Positions 41,890 to 52,606 of a stretch of DNA of 64,000 bases are shown here, piece by piece. Source of the DNA: Cylindrodendrum hubeiense (Eukaryota > Ascomycota > Sordariomycetes > Hypocreales > Nectriaceae); assembly GCA_014621425.1 (NCBI GenBank), contig JAANBB010000008.1, positions 1 to 64,000 of the forward strand. The letters run 5' to 3'. The notes beneath the pieces were generated by a model that searched no databases, was not told the DNA's origin, and saw nothing but the letters and a program-made list of their open reading frames with translations. Numbering within the stretch: the stretch's first letter is position 1; each line of letters starts with the position of its first letter. A program made the position numbers and the translations under genes.

Positions 41890-42948
41890 ATGAACAAAGA
41901 GCTGGCCACGTATCCCTTTCCCTACTCAAAAGCGGCTTTGCTGGACTCTAGGATCAAGATACCACGCCCAATCATTGATCCCGCACTCGCGCCCATTGTC
42001 GATTCATGTCTACTCCCTGAAGATCTTGATCTCGACTTCATGCGCGGCGTGTCAGCTGGGGAAGACAACGAAGCGTTTGTATACAACGCTGACACCGTCA
42101 TCAAGAGCGCGCCACACCTTGACCACACAGAGCATTCTGTTCCCGGCCCCGATGGCAATGCCGTCATCCTGTCTGTGTTTGCGCCCAGGGAACCCACAAC
42201 GGCTGCGCTGCCAGCCTTGTATCACATCCACGGTGGCGGCATGGTTGCGGGCGACCGTTTCACCGCTGTCTGTGAGCTGTTAGATGTCCTCAAGGGCATC
42301 GAGTGCGTTATTGTGTCCGTCGAGTATCGCCTTGCGCCAGAGACTCGCGCCCCGGGACCAGCGGAGGATTGCTACGCCGGCCTCGTCTGGGCATCTGAGA
42401 ATGCTGCCAGCTTGGGTATTGAGCCAGCTGCCATCGTTGTCTGGGGAGTTTCGGGTGGTGGAGCTCTAGCAGCAGCCATGTGCCTCATGGCCCGAGACCG
42501 GAACTCTCCCGCGATTCCCATCATGGGCCAGATGTTACTCTCCCCCATGCTGGATGATCGATGCGATAGTGTCTCGGACCAACAGTTCGAATACGGTAGC
42601 CCATGGTGCGGTGTCTCGAACCGCATGGCGTGGGCCCATGTCATTGGGGAGGACCGCGGAACTGACAAGATTACGCCATATCAGTCGCCGTCCCGAGCCG
42701 AAGACCTATCAAATCTCCCGCCAACCTACATCGATGCAGCCGAGTGCGAGGTATTCCGCGATCCCGCCGTGTTGTACGCCATGAAGATGTGGCGTTGCGG
42801 GTCAACTTGCGAATTGCACGTCTGGCCAGGAGCCTTCCACCTATTCGATGGAATGGACAACGCCACTGTACCACTTATTCACGCTGCGATTGTCGCTAAG
42901 CAGACATGGCTGGGGAGAATGATACAGCCTACCAGGATAGACAGTTAG
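41890..42948 (+). CDS. Alpha/beta hydrolase (HSL/esterase type)
   Basis: Intronless, 352 residues from the ATG at 41890 (MNKELATYPFPYS). The reading frame is open further upstream, but the conserved part begins after this ATG. The oxyanion motif HGGG is at residues 114-117, the nucleophile elbow GVSGGG has Ser188, and the C-terminal Asp and His are in AECEVFRDPA and WPGAFHLFDG. This is the hormone-sensitive lipase-like (alpha/beta hydrolase-3) group, which cuts short esters. No signal peptide. It is the next gene after the acetyltransferase, on the same strand, so it could remove or exchange acyl groups on the isocyanide product; this is inference from position. Confidence 0.88.
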   Translation: MNKELATYPFPYSKAALLDSRIKIPRPIIDPALAPIVDSCLLPEDLDLDFMRGVSAGEDNEAFVYNADTVIKSAPHLDHTEHSVPGPDGNAVILSVFAPREPTTAALPALYHIHGGGMVAGDRFTAVCELLDVLKGIECVIVSVEYRLAPETRAPGPAEDCYAGLVWASENAASLGIEPAAIVVWGVSGGGALAAAMCLMARDRNSPAIPIMGQMLLSPMLDDRCDSVSDQQFEYGSPWCGVSNRMAWAHVIGEDRGTDKITPYQSPSRAEDLSNLPPTYIDAAECEVFRDPAVLYAMKMWRCGSTCELHVWPGAFHLFDGMDNATVPLIHAAIVAKQTWLGRMIQPTRIDS

Positions 42949-43857
42949 TCGTATCATCGTCAAATCTAGGGTCAGGTAACGGCAAATTGAAAGTCACGGT
43001 GTTGGTTGACTCCCTGGTAAAAGTGAGCATGAATTGTCCATATTCGGTATCCCTGGATCGCACTAAGTACCGTAGCCTGGGGCGGCCCGCTGAGCGAGTT
43101 AGATTGAGTTGGTTCTCATTGGTAGGTTCATGTGGGATCGGTTTTAGTACGACTCTGCGTGGGGGCAGGGGTCAGACGACATGAGAGCAAAGCAAAGTCC
43201 TATTGTTACTCCGCCATCTGTACGAGATCTGTGTGCTATGATTGCTCTGCACCGACGATTCCTCTTGTCTTCATAGGCTTGACGGGGCTTTATTCCATGT
43301 TCCTGTATCCTTGGCTTGAGAAAACATCTCCGAGGGCCTTGTCAACGGCATTCCAGCACAGAATCAGTGGGCGGATCTAAGAACCACCCGTCCCGACTGC
43401 AGCCGTACCTTGGCAATGTGCTCAGTAACGAAAGAGGAAAAGTTGAGCAAGTTACCTACCCAGCACCAACATGCACATGGTGTACGTCTCACCCCCCTTA
43501 CAAGATTCGGCTTGATGCTCTAGGACTGGTTGGATCCCCGTCAGGATCCGCTCGACAACGCTTCACTTTTATGGAGCATCTCCCAGGCCAAGTTCCAGGG
43601 CCCTCGCGTTTTCTGAGACCTCTCTAGCATGCGGCGCCAGAGAAGAACAACCAACAAGTTGGGCTGAATATTTGCTCAAATTATTATTCGGCCGGCACTG
43701 GCGAATCTCCCTTTTTAATAATGCATTGGCTGTATATATAAGCAAGCGCGCTTGACCTTATTGATCATCTAATTAATTAACTCCGGTCGTTGTCCATCCC
43801 TTCTTCTCTTTGCTGTTGATACCACCGTCTGCTTTCGGTTTCCTCAGCTGCCACATA
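42949..43857 (+). promoter_or_regulatory. Promoter region of siderophore-type transporter 2
   Basis: Contains TGTGCTCA at 43417-43424, 434 bp upstream of the start, the second exact match in the window to the MacA-type motif. A pyrimidine-rich strip precedes the ATG. No gene is supported here. Confidence 0.4.
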
Positions 43858-45618
43858 ATGATCCAAGTCCAAGACCCGGCGGTGTCGTCGCACTCCGACG
43901 AAAACATCGAAAAGAACCCTGACACCGGAATACACGACGTGGGCAGCGATTCCAAGTTCAAGCAAGATGGGGAGGAGACCATCGACACGGAGGCTCAGGC
44001 CGGTGTCCAGAAGGTCGAGGCCATCGCCACGGTTTGGTCGAAAACCTCCCTCATTGTCGCCTACGTATTGATCTGGATCGTCTACTTCGTCGTCCTTATG
44101 CAACAAGGTTCTACCTCGGCGTTGACACCCTATGTTACGTCCGCCTTTCAATCACATTCCCTCACACCCACGGTCGGCATTCTGAGCAGCATCATCGGCG
44201 GAGTATGCAACCTGACCGTCGCCAAGATACTCGACATCTTTGGGCGACCCCAAGGTTATGCCATGGCCCTTCTCATCACAACCATCGGGCTGATCATGAT
44301 GGCCGCGACCACGACCGTGGAAATGTACGCCGCTGCTCAAGTGTTCTGGACCGTCGGCAACACCGCGCTTCTCTACAGTGTCAACATCTTTGTCGCCGAC
44401 ACCTCAGCCTTGCGCAACCGTGCCCTCATGACGGCATTGACCTCATCGCCCAATATCATTACAATCTGGCTAGGCGGTCCCATCTCGGAAGCCTTCCTCA
44501 AGGGTCCCGGTTGGGCTTGGTGCTTCGGAGCATTTTCCATCATTGTACCCTTGATGTGTCTTCCCTTATTTGGCCTCCTGATGCTCAACTACTTCAAGGC
44601 GAAGAAGCAGGGTGTCATTGCGATAGAGAAGGGAACGAGGACGGCTGGGCAGTCACTTCTGTACTACTTGCGCGAGTTCGATGCCGTTGGCCTTCTCCTG
44701 CTTACGACCGGTCTGGCTCTGTTCCTTTTGCCGTTTAATCTGTATACTCTCCAGCCCTTGGGATGGCGATCGCCCCTCATCATCTGTTTCCTCGTCTTCG
44801 GCGCGGTTCTTATCATCGCTTTTGCCTTGTGGGAAAAGTTCTTTGCTCCAGTCACTTTTATCCCCTACTCACTGCTACTCGATCGCAACATGATGGGCGG
44901 GTGCGCACTTGGAGTCGTTCTGTTCATCAGCTACTTCTGCTGGACCAGCTTCTTTAGCTCCTTCCTCCAGGTCGTCAATGGTCTGAGTGTTTCTGAGGCT
45001 AGCTACGTCGTCCAGATCTACGGTGTCGGCAGTAGTCTGTTTGCGATCGCCGCTGGTGTAGTGATTCGGTACACTGGTAATTTCAAGGCCATCACGCTTT
45101 ATGGCGCCATACCCGTTTACACTCTGTTCATGGGCCTTATGGTCTACTTCCGGAACGCGGATATGTCGATTGGCTATATCGTCATGTGCCAAATCTTCAT
45201 CTCTTTTGCTGCTGGGGTTCTCATCATCACCCCCCAGATTGCTGCAATGTCCGCATCGAGTCACCAGCATATTGCCGTCGTTATGGCGATCCTGTCTATG
45301 TTCTCCTCTATTGGTGGCGCTGTAGGTCTCACGATTGCTGGTGCCATCTGGCAGTCCATCTTTCCGGTCAAGCTTGCCGAATACCTCCCGACTGACGACC
45401 TGCCGAATCTTCTCAATATTTATGCCTCGCTCGAAGTTCAACTCGCCTATCCTGTCGGTACACCTACCCGCATTGCTATTCAACATGCCTATGCCGACGC
45501 CCAATCAATGATGTGCACTGCCGGCACGGCCATCTGGGTTGTTGGGTTTGTTGCCGTTGCTTTCTGGCGAAACACCGACGTCAGAAATGTCAAGCAGGTC
45601 AAGGGACAGGTCATTTAG
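43858..45618 (+). CDS. Siderophore-type MFS transporter (ARN/SIT family), copy 2
   Basis: Intronless, 586 residues from the first ATG in the frame (43858, MIQVQDPAVSSHSDENIEK). About 14 membrane segments. Signatures HSLTPTVGILSSIIGG, LDIFGRPQGYAM, FVADTSALRNRALM and VTFIPYSLLLDRNMMGG match copy 1 at 26424-28184 position by position. It has the same predicted role, proton-driven import of ferric siderophores or related chelates through the plasma membrane. Third gene in a same-strand row after the acetyltransferase and hydrolase. With copy 1 it flanks the isocyanide synthase gene group. Fungal isocyanide clusters can contain MFS transporters; whether this one moves the isocyanide, its metal complex or a normal siderophore is open. 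Confidence 0.9.
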   Translation: MIQVQDPAVSSHSDENIEKNPDTGIHDVGSDSKFKQDGEETIDTEAQAGVQKVEAIATVWSKTSLIVAYVLIWIVYFVVLMQQGSTSALTPYVTSAFQSHSLTPTVGILSSIIGGVCNLTVAKILDIFGRPQGYAMALLITTIGLIMMAATTTVEMYAAAQVFWTVGNTALLYSVNIFVADTSALRNRALMTALTSSPNIITIWLGGPISEAFLKGPGWAWCFGAFSIIVPLMCLPLFGLLMLNYFKAKKQGVIAIEKGTRTAGQSLLYYLREFDAVGLLLLTTGLALFLLPFNLYTLQPLGWRSPLIICFLVFGAVLIIAFALWEKFFAPVTFIPYSLLLDRNMMGGCALGVVLFISYFCWTSFFSSFLQVVNGLSVSEASYVVQIYGVGSSLFAIAAGVVIRYTGNFKAITLYGAIPVYTLFMGLMVYFRNADMSIGYIVMCQIFISFAAGVLIITPQIAAMSASSHQHIAVVMAILSMFSSIGGAVGLTIAGAIWQSIFPVKLAEYLPTDDLPNLLNIYASLEVQLAYPVGTPTRIAIQHAYADAQSMMCTAGTAIWVVGFVAVAFWRNTDVRNVKQVKGQVI

Positions 45619-46686
45619 GCGTAGCTCAAGTCTACTCATCGATTTTGGTAGCACGAGGGCCATCCCACTCATGTTAATACGTGCCCCTTCACCGGAGGCC
45701 CAGATCGCCTGTATGAGGGCGTACTTCATCTGGGCGTGAGGCAGGTTGGATATCATCTTCGCTTCTTTAATCCCAATAATACTACCTTATGTGCTTCTGC
45801 AATAATATTTGTGTGCCTTCAGTCTAGCTATTCGAGCTATTGATCTGTATATCAGCATGATGACCTGCATACTAGGAGATATCAGTCTGATTCTTCTTGG
45901 CGAGTGAGGCTTCAAAAGAATTTGAGCTATCAATGATGAGTAATGGTGAAATGTCTGTACTGACGGTGCCCGGGACGATTATATCCGTGCTCTGTGTGAA
46001 TCTCTCGCGACACTAACGAGCTCTATGCACTTCAGAGAAAGCAACAGCCAAGCAATAACACATACGCCAGGCGTCAATCCCACCCATCAAAGGCCACTCG
46101 GACCTCGAATCACGGCCAATCACTGACGGAACGCTTGGTTGTTGTTATCTACTTGCCCGATGTTGTATTTGTTATTGGCATTATTTTCCATGGGGCAAAC
46201 GATTATTGTTCAAGTGTTCCCATTTATAATCGGGATTTGATTGCTCCGGATTGCGAGCCAAGCTGTTACAACCCCACTTTAACACCTCGGCATTCTTAGC
46301 ATGTGCGAATTCGATCCCTCTTTAGAGCCGACCCACTTTAACGGACATTTCGGAATTTGAGAGAAGTGCGAAACTAATGAAGCCCATTCAACAACTCCCT
46401 TGAGTTGTCCAACCTCCAACTTAGCAGAACACATCACCGTGTGTTTGCCTAATGATTCGTCGCTTACCAATTTCGGGACAACGATCTCCCCGACTCTGAT
46501 GTTTCTCGTTAACCAGTCAGATTGAACGTACATCGGCCAATGACATGACTCGTACGAACCAAAAACGGAGGGTGTAGTAAAAGACATATAACACTTAAAG
46601 CCTTAGAGTCTGCTGATATCTATCAACCATTTACATCACTTAATCATTTTCAGGAGGTTTTCGACACCAGACAATAACTTGCCACC
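45619..46686. other. Intergenic, transporter 2 to NmrA gene
   Basis: A minus-strand open frame at 46279-46587 (102 codons) has no family features and is not called. Otherwise nothing is seen. Confidence 0.4.
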
Positions 46687-47798
46687 ATGTCCAAGACCAT
46701 TGTAGTTGTAGGAGCTACCGGTGCCCAGGTAAGAAACCCCATCCAACTAATGAGATGGAAACGTATCCTAATAAACCATAGGGAGGATCTGTTGCTCGCA
46801 CTTTCCTCCAATTCCCGGGATGGCGTGTCCGCGGAATTACACGAAACCCTTCAGGTGAGGCTGCTCAAGCTCTGGCAGCACTGGGTGTCGAAATCGTTCA
46901 AGGAGAACTCGACGACAAGCAGTCTTTGGTTCAAGCTTTTGAGGGCGCCACTGTCATCTTCTCGAACACGGATTTCTTCAATCACTTTTTTCACGTCATG
47001 AACCCAGAAAACCTTCCCGCCGGCCGCACCCCTGGCGAGTATGCATACGATCGTGAGGTTGAGCAGGGCATGAATATTGCTGAAGCCGCCGAGTCTCCAT
47101 CGGTCCTCAAGACTCTCGAACGCTTTGTGTTCTCGAATCTCAGCGATGCCCGAAAGTGGAGTGGTGGCAAGTACACAACTGTGTATCATTTCGATTCCAA
47201 GGCTGAGATGATCCGATTGACTCGGGAGCGGTGCCCGGGGGTAGCTGCGAAGATGAGCAGCATCCAGATGGGGCATTATGTGACGAACTGGAAATTCTTT
47301 CCCAAACTGGCCCCGCAGAAACAGCCCGATGGAAACTTTTTGTTGGAAAGAACCTCGTCTCCAACATTCAGGATGCCTCATTTCGTCACGGAACGAGACA
47401 CAGGAGCTTTCGTCAAGGCATCGATTGATTTGCCGCCCGGAAAGGACATCTTGGCCGTCTCGGAGTACCTGACGTTTCCGGAGTGGGCAGAGGTGTGGGG
47501 GCGCGTTCACGGTGTCAAGGTTGAATACAAGCAGGTGTCGGGTGACGTGTTTTGGGCGGGCTTGCCGGAAAGTCTGAAGGTTGAGTTCAGAGACAGCTTC
47601 GACTACATCGAAGATTACGGATTCACTGGTGGAGATCCAGACGTATTGGATCCAGAGCAGGTAAGATCAGCGCCACGCATTGATATGTCTTCTGTTAACA
47701 TTCCTCAGATCGACTTCAAGATCCCAGTGACATCGGTGGAGGAGTACATCAGAGGAGAGGATTGGTCTCCTATTCTGAACCCCTCAGCATCGTCCTGA
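46687..47798 (+). CDS. NmrA-like NAD(P)-binding protein
   Basis: Exons 46687-46728, 46782-47660 and 47709-47798 join to 336 residues. The ATG lies in a strong context (gccaccATGt). The dinucleotide motif VVVGATGAQGGSVA spans the first splice junction, which confirms it. The middle (VIFSNTDFF, FVFSNLSDARKWSGGKY, HFDSKAEM) is typical of NmrA/HSCARG-type atypical short-chain dehydrogenases, which bind NAD(P) and often act as redox sensors. The last intron (47661-47708, 48 nt) has no stop and is a multiple of three, so retaining it would give 352 residues. The catalytic Tyr of true dehydrogenases is not evident. Link to the metal genes unknown. Confidence 0.85.
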
Positions 47799-49248
47799 TC
47801 AGGCCGTGCGTAGACTCCTGGCGTCACGCTGGTGGTTAACCTTCATCGCTATTTCTCCCTTTAGTAGATACCATTCGAATAAGATGCCATTTGGACAAAT
47901 TATCAAGTTAATTGTGCAAGCTAGCCTCTAAATCTGAAAGTTAATGCAATGTGGTGAGTTACGTGACTCTGTTCTCCCTTGTTCTCCATATTAATGGGAT
48001 CTAAGTGGCTCAAAGCTGCCCCCTTGAGAAAGGTCAACGTATTTTAGTACAAGAGGTTCAGAACGTCGTAAAAGATACATATTTCCACCTATTAACCGCA
48101 GTCTATTAAGCGTCTAGGAAAGAGCCCTATCAAGGGCTTATCAACCAGCGCTGGATGTTTGCCGTCGCTGGCAAATAATCTAATTCTTTGTGGTGGTGCT
48201 GGGTCTTAAATAGGCAGCCTGTTACCTCCTTGACGGTGCATTGTGCTTACATGTCAGCTCACCTTCTCGCGCCGACAAGTCCGAACGGCTTTCTAATTCA
48301 GCGCTTAAGTCAGGCGGTCTTTTGGAGAGGTCACCACCACTAGGGCCATAAGGTGGTGCAACAAAGGAATCCTTGTCACTATATTTCCAAGGTTCAGTGC
48401 ATCTCACGGGTCCGGAGACATCGGACAATTTTAAATGAAGATTATAGACTAATGCAGAGTTCAACACAACCCTGCTGTAGGTTATTCCAACATCTTCGGA
48501 ATGCCCTCACACTTCACATCAGTACTGAAAGCTTTCGGCCGTACCACACCAACTACGCCCACCAAATACAAGATCCTGGGCGGTTTGGTCAAGACCTCGC
48601 TAGTAGGTTCATTCAAGGATTTTTAAGGGGAATTTCCGAATCATGCAATACTGCGATCAGCTGCGTAGAGAAGAAAAGGCGTTTTTGAATGTGATAAGAG
48701 GGGTTCTCGAGGGATAAGGAGATAGGTGGTCTGATAAGATAAATCATGACAGCATGCTGTACAGATAAGAAGATAAGATCTCGTTGATAAGATAAGCCAT
48801 TCGTCTAGTTCTTGCACTCAACCAACCTACCCTAGAGTACAAAGTGTTTGAGTGAAAGCTCTCTAAATTGACGTGACATTTAAGTGCTGTTGAATTAATT
48901 CAACCAAAATCTATTACGGTATTGTATCTTTACAAATTGGTATTGTTGTATAGCCCTTACGGCATACGCTAACCCGTCGTGGATATTATTTATTGATGTG
49001 GATTGACGTTTACAAATTACGTGTTGCCCCACTGAAATGTTAAACATTTGCAACCCACGGAAACAAAAACCACAACCAACATTATGACATGCATATTTAT
49101 GAAATCGAAATAAAAAATGATAATGCAACTAATAATATTTATTTTACAATGTAAATAGAAGTCCCTTGGGGTACTAGAAAGCAATCATCCATCATTCAAT
49201 GCCCAGATGAACCTATTCTCGGTATCTCGATTTCAGCCTTCGTATCAA
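47799..49248. other. Convergent intergenic region with a GATAAG cluster
   Basis: Between the 3' ends of the NmrA gene and fetC. It holds seven GATAAG hexamers at 48693-48796. I see no gene. Confidence 0.5.
48693..48796 (+). promoter_or_regulatory. Cluster of seven GATAAG motifs
   Basis: GATAAG starts at 48693, 48713, 48733, 48764, 48772, 48786 and 48791, all on the plus strand, with GATAAA at 48738. GATA factors (SreA for iron, AreA for nitrogen) bind HGATAR. The cluster lies about 450 bp beyond the 3' end of fetC, not in a promoter, so it may be simple-sequence drift. Confidence 0.35.
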
Positions 49249-51411
49249 TTATGCCCTCCCAGCGCTTGTGGAGGCGGCCGTTACAGTAGTCTCATCCCGA
49301 CACTGTTGATCTGCAGGCGAATCGCCGCTTGATTCATTTCCGAGGACGCCCTGTTGGAGAGCAGTGTCCTCGACGGGGGCAGACATTCCATACCAGCCAA
49401 CGACGGCGACACCGAGAATGCCACAGACGCAGCTGAAGACAAGGGCAACGATGCCACGGGGGGTGAATCTGATAAGGGATAGAGTATTAGGATGGGAGAA
49501 AGCGCAAAAGATAAGGTGAGGTGACTTACCCTGGGGGAAGAGTAGCAGGGGGATGGTTCTCTCCAGTGAGGTCGAGGTAGTCGTCGGTATTTCCAGCGGC
49601 GTTGCCTTCAGTAGACACGTTACCAGCCTTGCAGACCTCGAAATGATTGCTTGGAAGGCTGATGGTCTTTTGCAAATCGAGAGGAGCTTCAATAAAGGTA
49701 GCAATGAGGCCAGAGACAATGTGCCACTCGATATGGCAATGGAAGAGCCATACGCCTAGGAGGGTTAGCAATGATAAAATGAATGAAGATGGATGGCTTG
49801 GATAGACGTACCTGGGTTATCAGCCCTGAACCGCAGGACAATATTGCCGGTAGGCCACACCACAACAGTATCACGGCGCATCGGGATCTGCGACAGGCCG
49901 CTTTCTTTAATGTTGAGGTCCCCGAAGGTACCAGCGTCTTCCTCAGAACGATACACAGCCTGGAAGGCATGGCCGTGGAGATGGAAGGGGTGACGACCGG
50001 TATCGAGGTTATTGAGTACAATCTGCACAACCTCACCCTTCTCGAGAACCGTCGAGTGGGTATAAGTGCCGTAGATAGCGGGGTTGGTGGCCTCCTCGCC
50101 AGCATTCAGGGCTGTGTAGAGCGTGGGAACCTTGGCCGCGACGTAGGTGATGTTGTTGAAGAAGGCGTAGTTCATGCCGTCGTGGAGATTGTCCATCATG
50201 ACATCGAACTGGACGATGCGGTCGGGCTCGGGGAGGAGTTCCATTCGGTCGTAGGGAATAAGCGTCATATCGTCAAAGGGGTCGAGTTCGTCGACGAAAC
50301 TAGCGTTGGGGAAAATCTTGCTATCATCGTAAACAAGCCAACCGGTTCGATTATAGTTCAGGTCGTCAGGAAGGACATCGAATAGGGTCTACATTCGTCA
50401 GCTTGTATTGCGGTTAGTTTGCTAACGCACTTACTGTATCCATGCTGATGACAATCGGAAAGTTCTGTGACGTTTCATTCTTCGTCGTAAGCAGGAAGCT
50501 GACGCGCTGAGCGGCAGAGAGATAGACCATCTCTGCGTCGGCGGATTCGGTGTAGATACCATCGACCTCGACAATGCGCATCGTGTGACCCTCAATCCAC
50601 AGGTATTGCCCAGCAAAGGCTCCCACATTGACGACATTGAATCGGTAGGTTGTATTTGGCTTGACGGGAAGCTTAAAGTTTATAGTATCGTTCATAAGGG
50701 CATTGTTCGGGACAGGCTCAGCACCAGAGGGATTCGACTTCACCATGAAAAGCTCATTGATGAGGTAGTCCATCTCATCGTGATACCAATCAGAGAGGGT
50801 CAATACCAGCTCCTCATCCACATCATCCTGATAAGGGAAGTCGGGGTCACGAATGATTAAAGGACCTCGAAGACCATCTGGGTATTGGCCGTGAGAATGG
50901 GAGTGATACCAGTACATGCCTGGCTGTTCCACCTATCTTGGTGTTAGCAAGACAAGAGCTAAGGTTCTGGTAGAAGACACCTGAGCTTACAGTAAAATTG
51001 TAAGTAAATGTACTACCAGGCTCAATACCACATTGCACGACTCCACCGGGCCCATCCATGTGGTTGGTGCCATTCTGGTAGAGTCCGTGAAAGTGCAGCG
51101 ACGTGGACTGGTTACCGAGACTATTGTGAGCGTTGATGACGATACGATCGCCAACAGTAACATCAATCATCTAAAAAATCCGTAAGTAAAATCTGGTGAA
51201 TGGTGTTTTTAGGTAGCGAGCTATCCAAGAAGGGAGGTCATACCGGAATGGGCCAAGCGCCATTGATGCCAATGACAGGTCGTTCGGCTTCGCCGTCAGG
51301 ATTGGCTCTCACCCAGCCGATGTCAAAGTCATATTTGTGTGTTTCAGCGTAGGCTACAGGGAGAACAGCCAGCAGGCACGCTGCCGCCGACTGAAGGGAA
51401 GGGAGAAACAT
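49249..51411 (-). CDS. fetC: Iron transport multicopper oxidase (Fet3-type ferroxidase)
   Basis: Six exons (51411-51244, 51170-50991, 50932-50435, 50388-49812, 49755-49530, 49468-49249) join to 622 residues. A signal peptide (about residues 1-22, [22 protein letters not shown]) leads to three cupredoxin domains. Copper ligands are seen in LHFHG (His82, His84), WYHSHSHG (about 126-128), [10 protein letters not shown] and HCHIEWH. A C-terminal membrane segment (about [22 protein letters not shown]) anchors it facing outwards. It oxidises ferrous iron for the permease FtrA in reductive iron uptake and needs four copper ions, linking iron supply to copper supply. Divergent from ftrA across a shared 1.2-kb promoter, the usual fungal arrangement. 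Confidence 0.95.
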
Positions 51412-52606
51412 GGCGTCAAAGCGAGAGAAGCTTGAGAACGGTAAGACAGACACGAGCGTAGAAGCTCCCTCTGCTTCATGCACACATATATGCAGAGCAA
51501 CAGACGAGCACACAGATGCAGCCTTGGTCCGATTCAGAGAAGAGCTCGGGAGCTAGAACCAAGCTAGTTAGGTAATTTGCACGGGGGTGTAGATTGTGGT
51601 CTGCTTTATCAGATGGATAAGATGTGATGATAAAAGTCGTGTAAGGCCATGCGCGGTTATTCTTCTTTTCACTAGCCCATCTTTGGAGCCCGGATGGATC
51701 GTATTAGATTGGCCAGCCATGCATGGTGACCAACCCTCCCATGTGGCATGGCTCAGCTCGATGGATCTGATTGTCTTCAGCTGCTCAGAAGATGGGCCCA
51801 CCCGCGACTTGCGACTCCACGCCGACTGCCGAAGACGAGCTACCGTTCCAAGACAATGGCTCGAGCCGCGGCATGATTGAAATTAGTGGGTCACGGCCGG
51901 CGTCCTGCAAGCCCTGATTTGCTCGCTGCGTTTTGTGGTGTAGCAGCTCGGATCGAAGCGAGCTTGGCGATGTGGTGTGGAGTCCAGAAATCCCGTGATC
52001 GAATTTTGTCGCAAAGTGACTCCTCCATTTCAATAACTGAACGTGGCGCCACATCCAGTCCATAGGCAATGAGGAGAGAACCTTTTCTGTCCTCTTGCGC
52101 CCTGCACATTGTGTGGACCATCCGATGCGGTGCCAGGATCCCCGACCCTCTTGTCGGATTCCGAGTCAGCTCCGAACGCCGTATAGCCAATGTGCAAGTA
52201 TCCCTACTGGCGCTAGGCAGTGTTCCCAAAGCGTACCAAAGCTCCCACCCGTTCGTTGTGCACCTGTTCATGTTCAATAGAGTTGCAGACAAGTCTAAAC
52301 GTCTTCATCTGCCCGTCCCGGTATTGTCCGAAACCCATCACAAACCATGAAGCCCCCCACGCCACTCTACGGTGGAATGTGGAAATCCGGTGTCACACCA
52401 GTGGCTGGCAGCTATATCCTCCAGCTCAGGGGTGTGCTTCAATGTTAGGTTACCCTGGATGGTGTGTGCTGATGATCAGACCCGCATGCACAATTGTTAT
52501 TATCAGATGAGATGGCCATCGAGAACAAAGAAGCATCCTCTCGCTCCCCCAACTTGCAAATTCCAATCAATTCTTTCCTCTATTGAACAAGGGTCATACC
52601 GTCACC
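51412..52606. promoter_or_regulatory. fetC/ftrA bidirectional promoter with two SreA-type sites
   Basis: TTATCAGAT at 51606-51614 and at 52500-52508 is the reverse complement of ATCTGATAA, a full match to the extended SreA consensus ATCWGATAA. SreA represses iron uptake genes when iron is plentiful. The sites are about 195 bp from the fetC start and about 100 bp from the ftrA start. By simple base odds about one such 9-mer is expected in 64 kb on both strands, so two in 1.2 kb is notable. A further GGATAAG is at 51615-51621. Confidence 0.7.

Noticed and set aside
46279..46587. Minus-strand frame of 102 codons divergent from the NmrA gene
   Set aside because: It has an ATG and a promoter-like position, but no family features, and an internal donor-like gtaagc. 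I could not tell it from chance.
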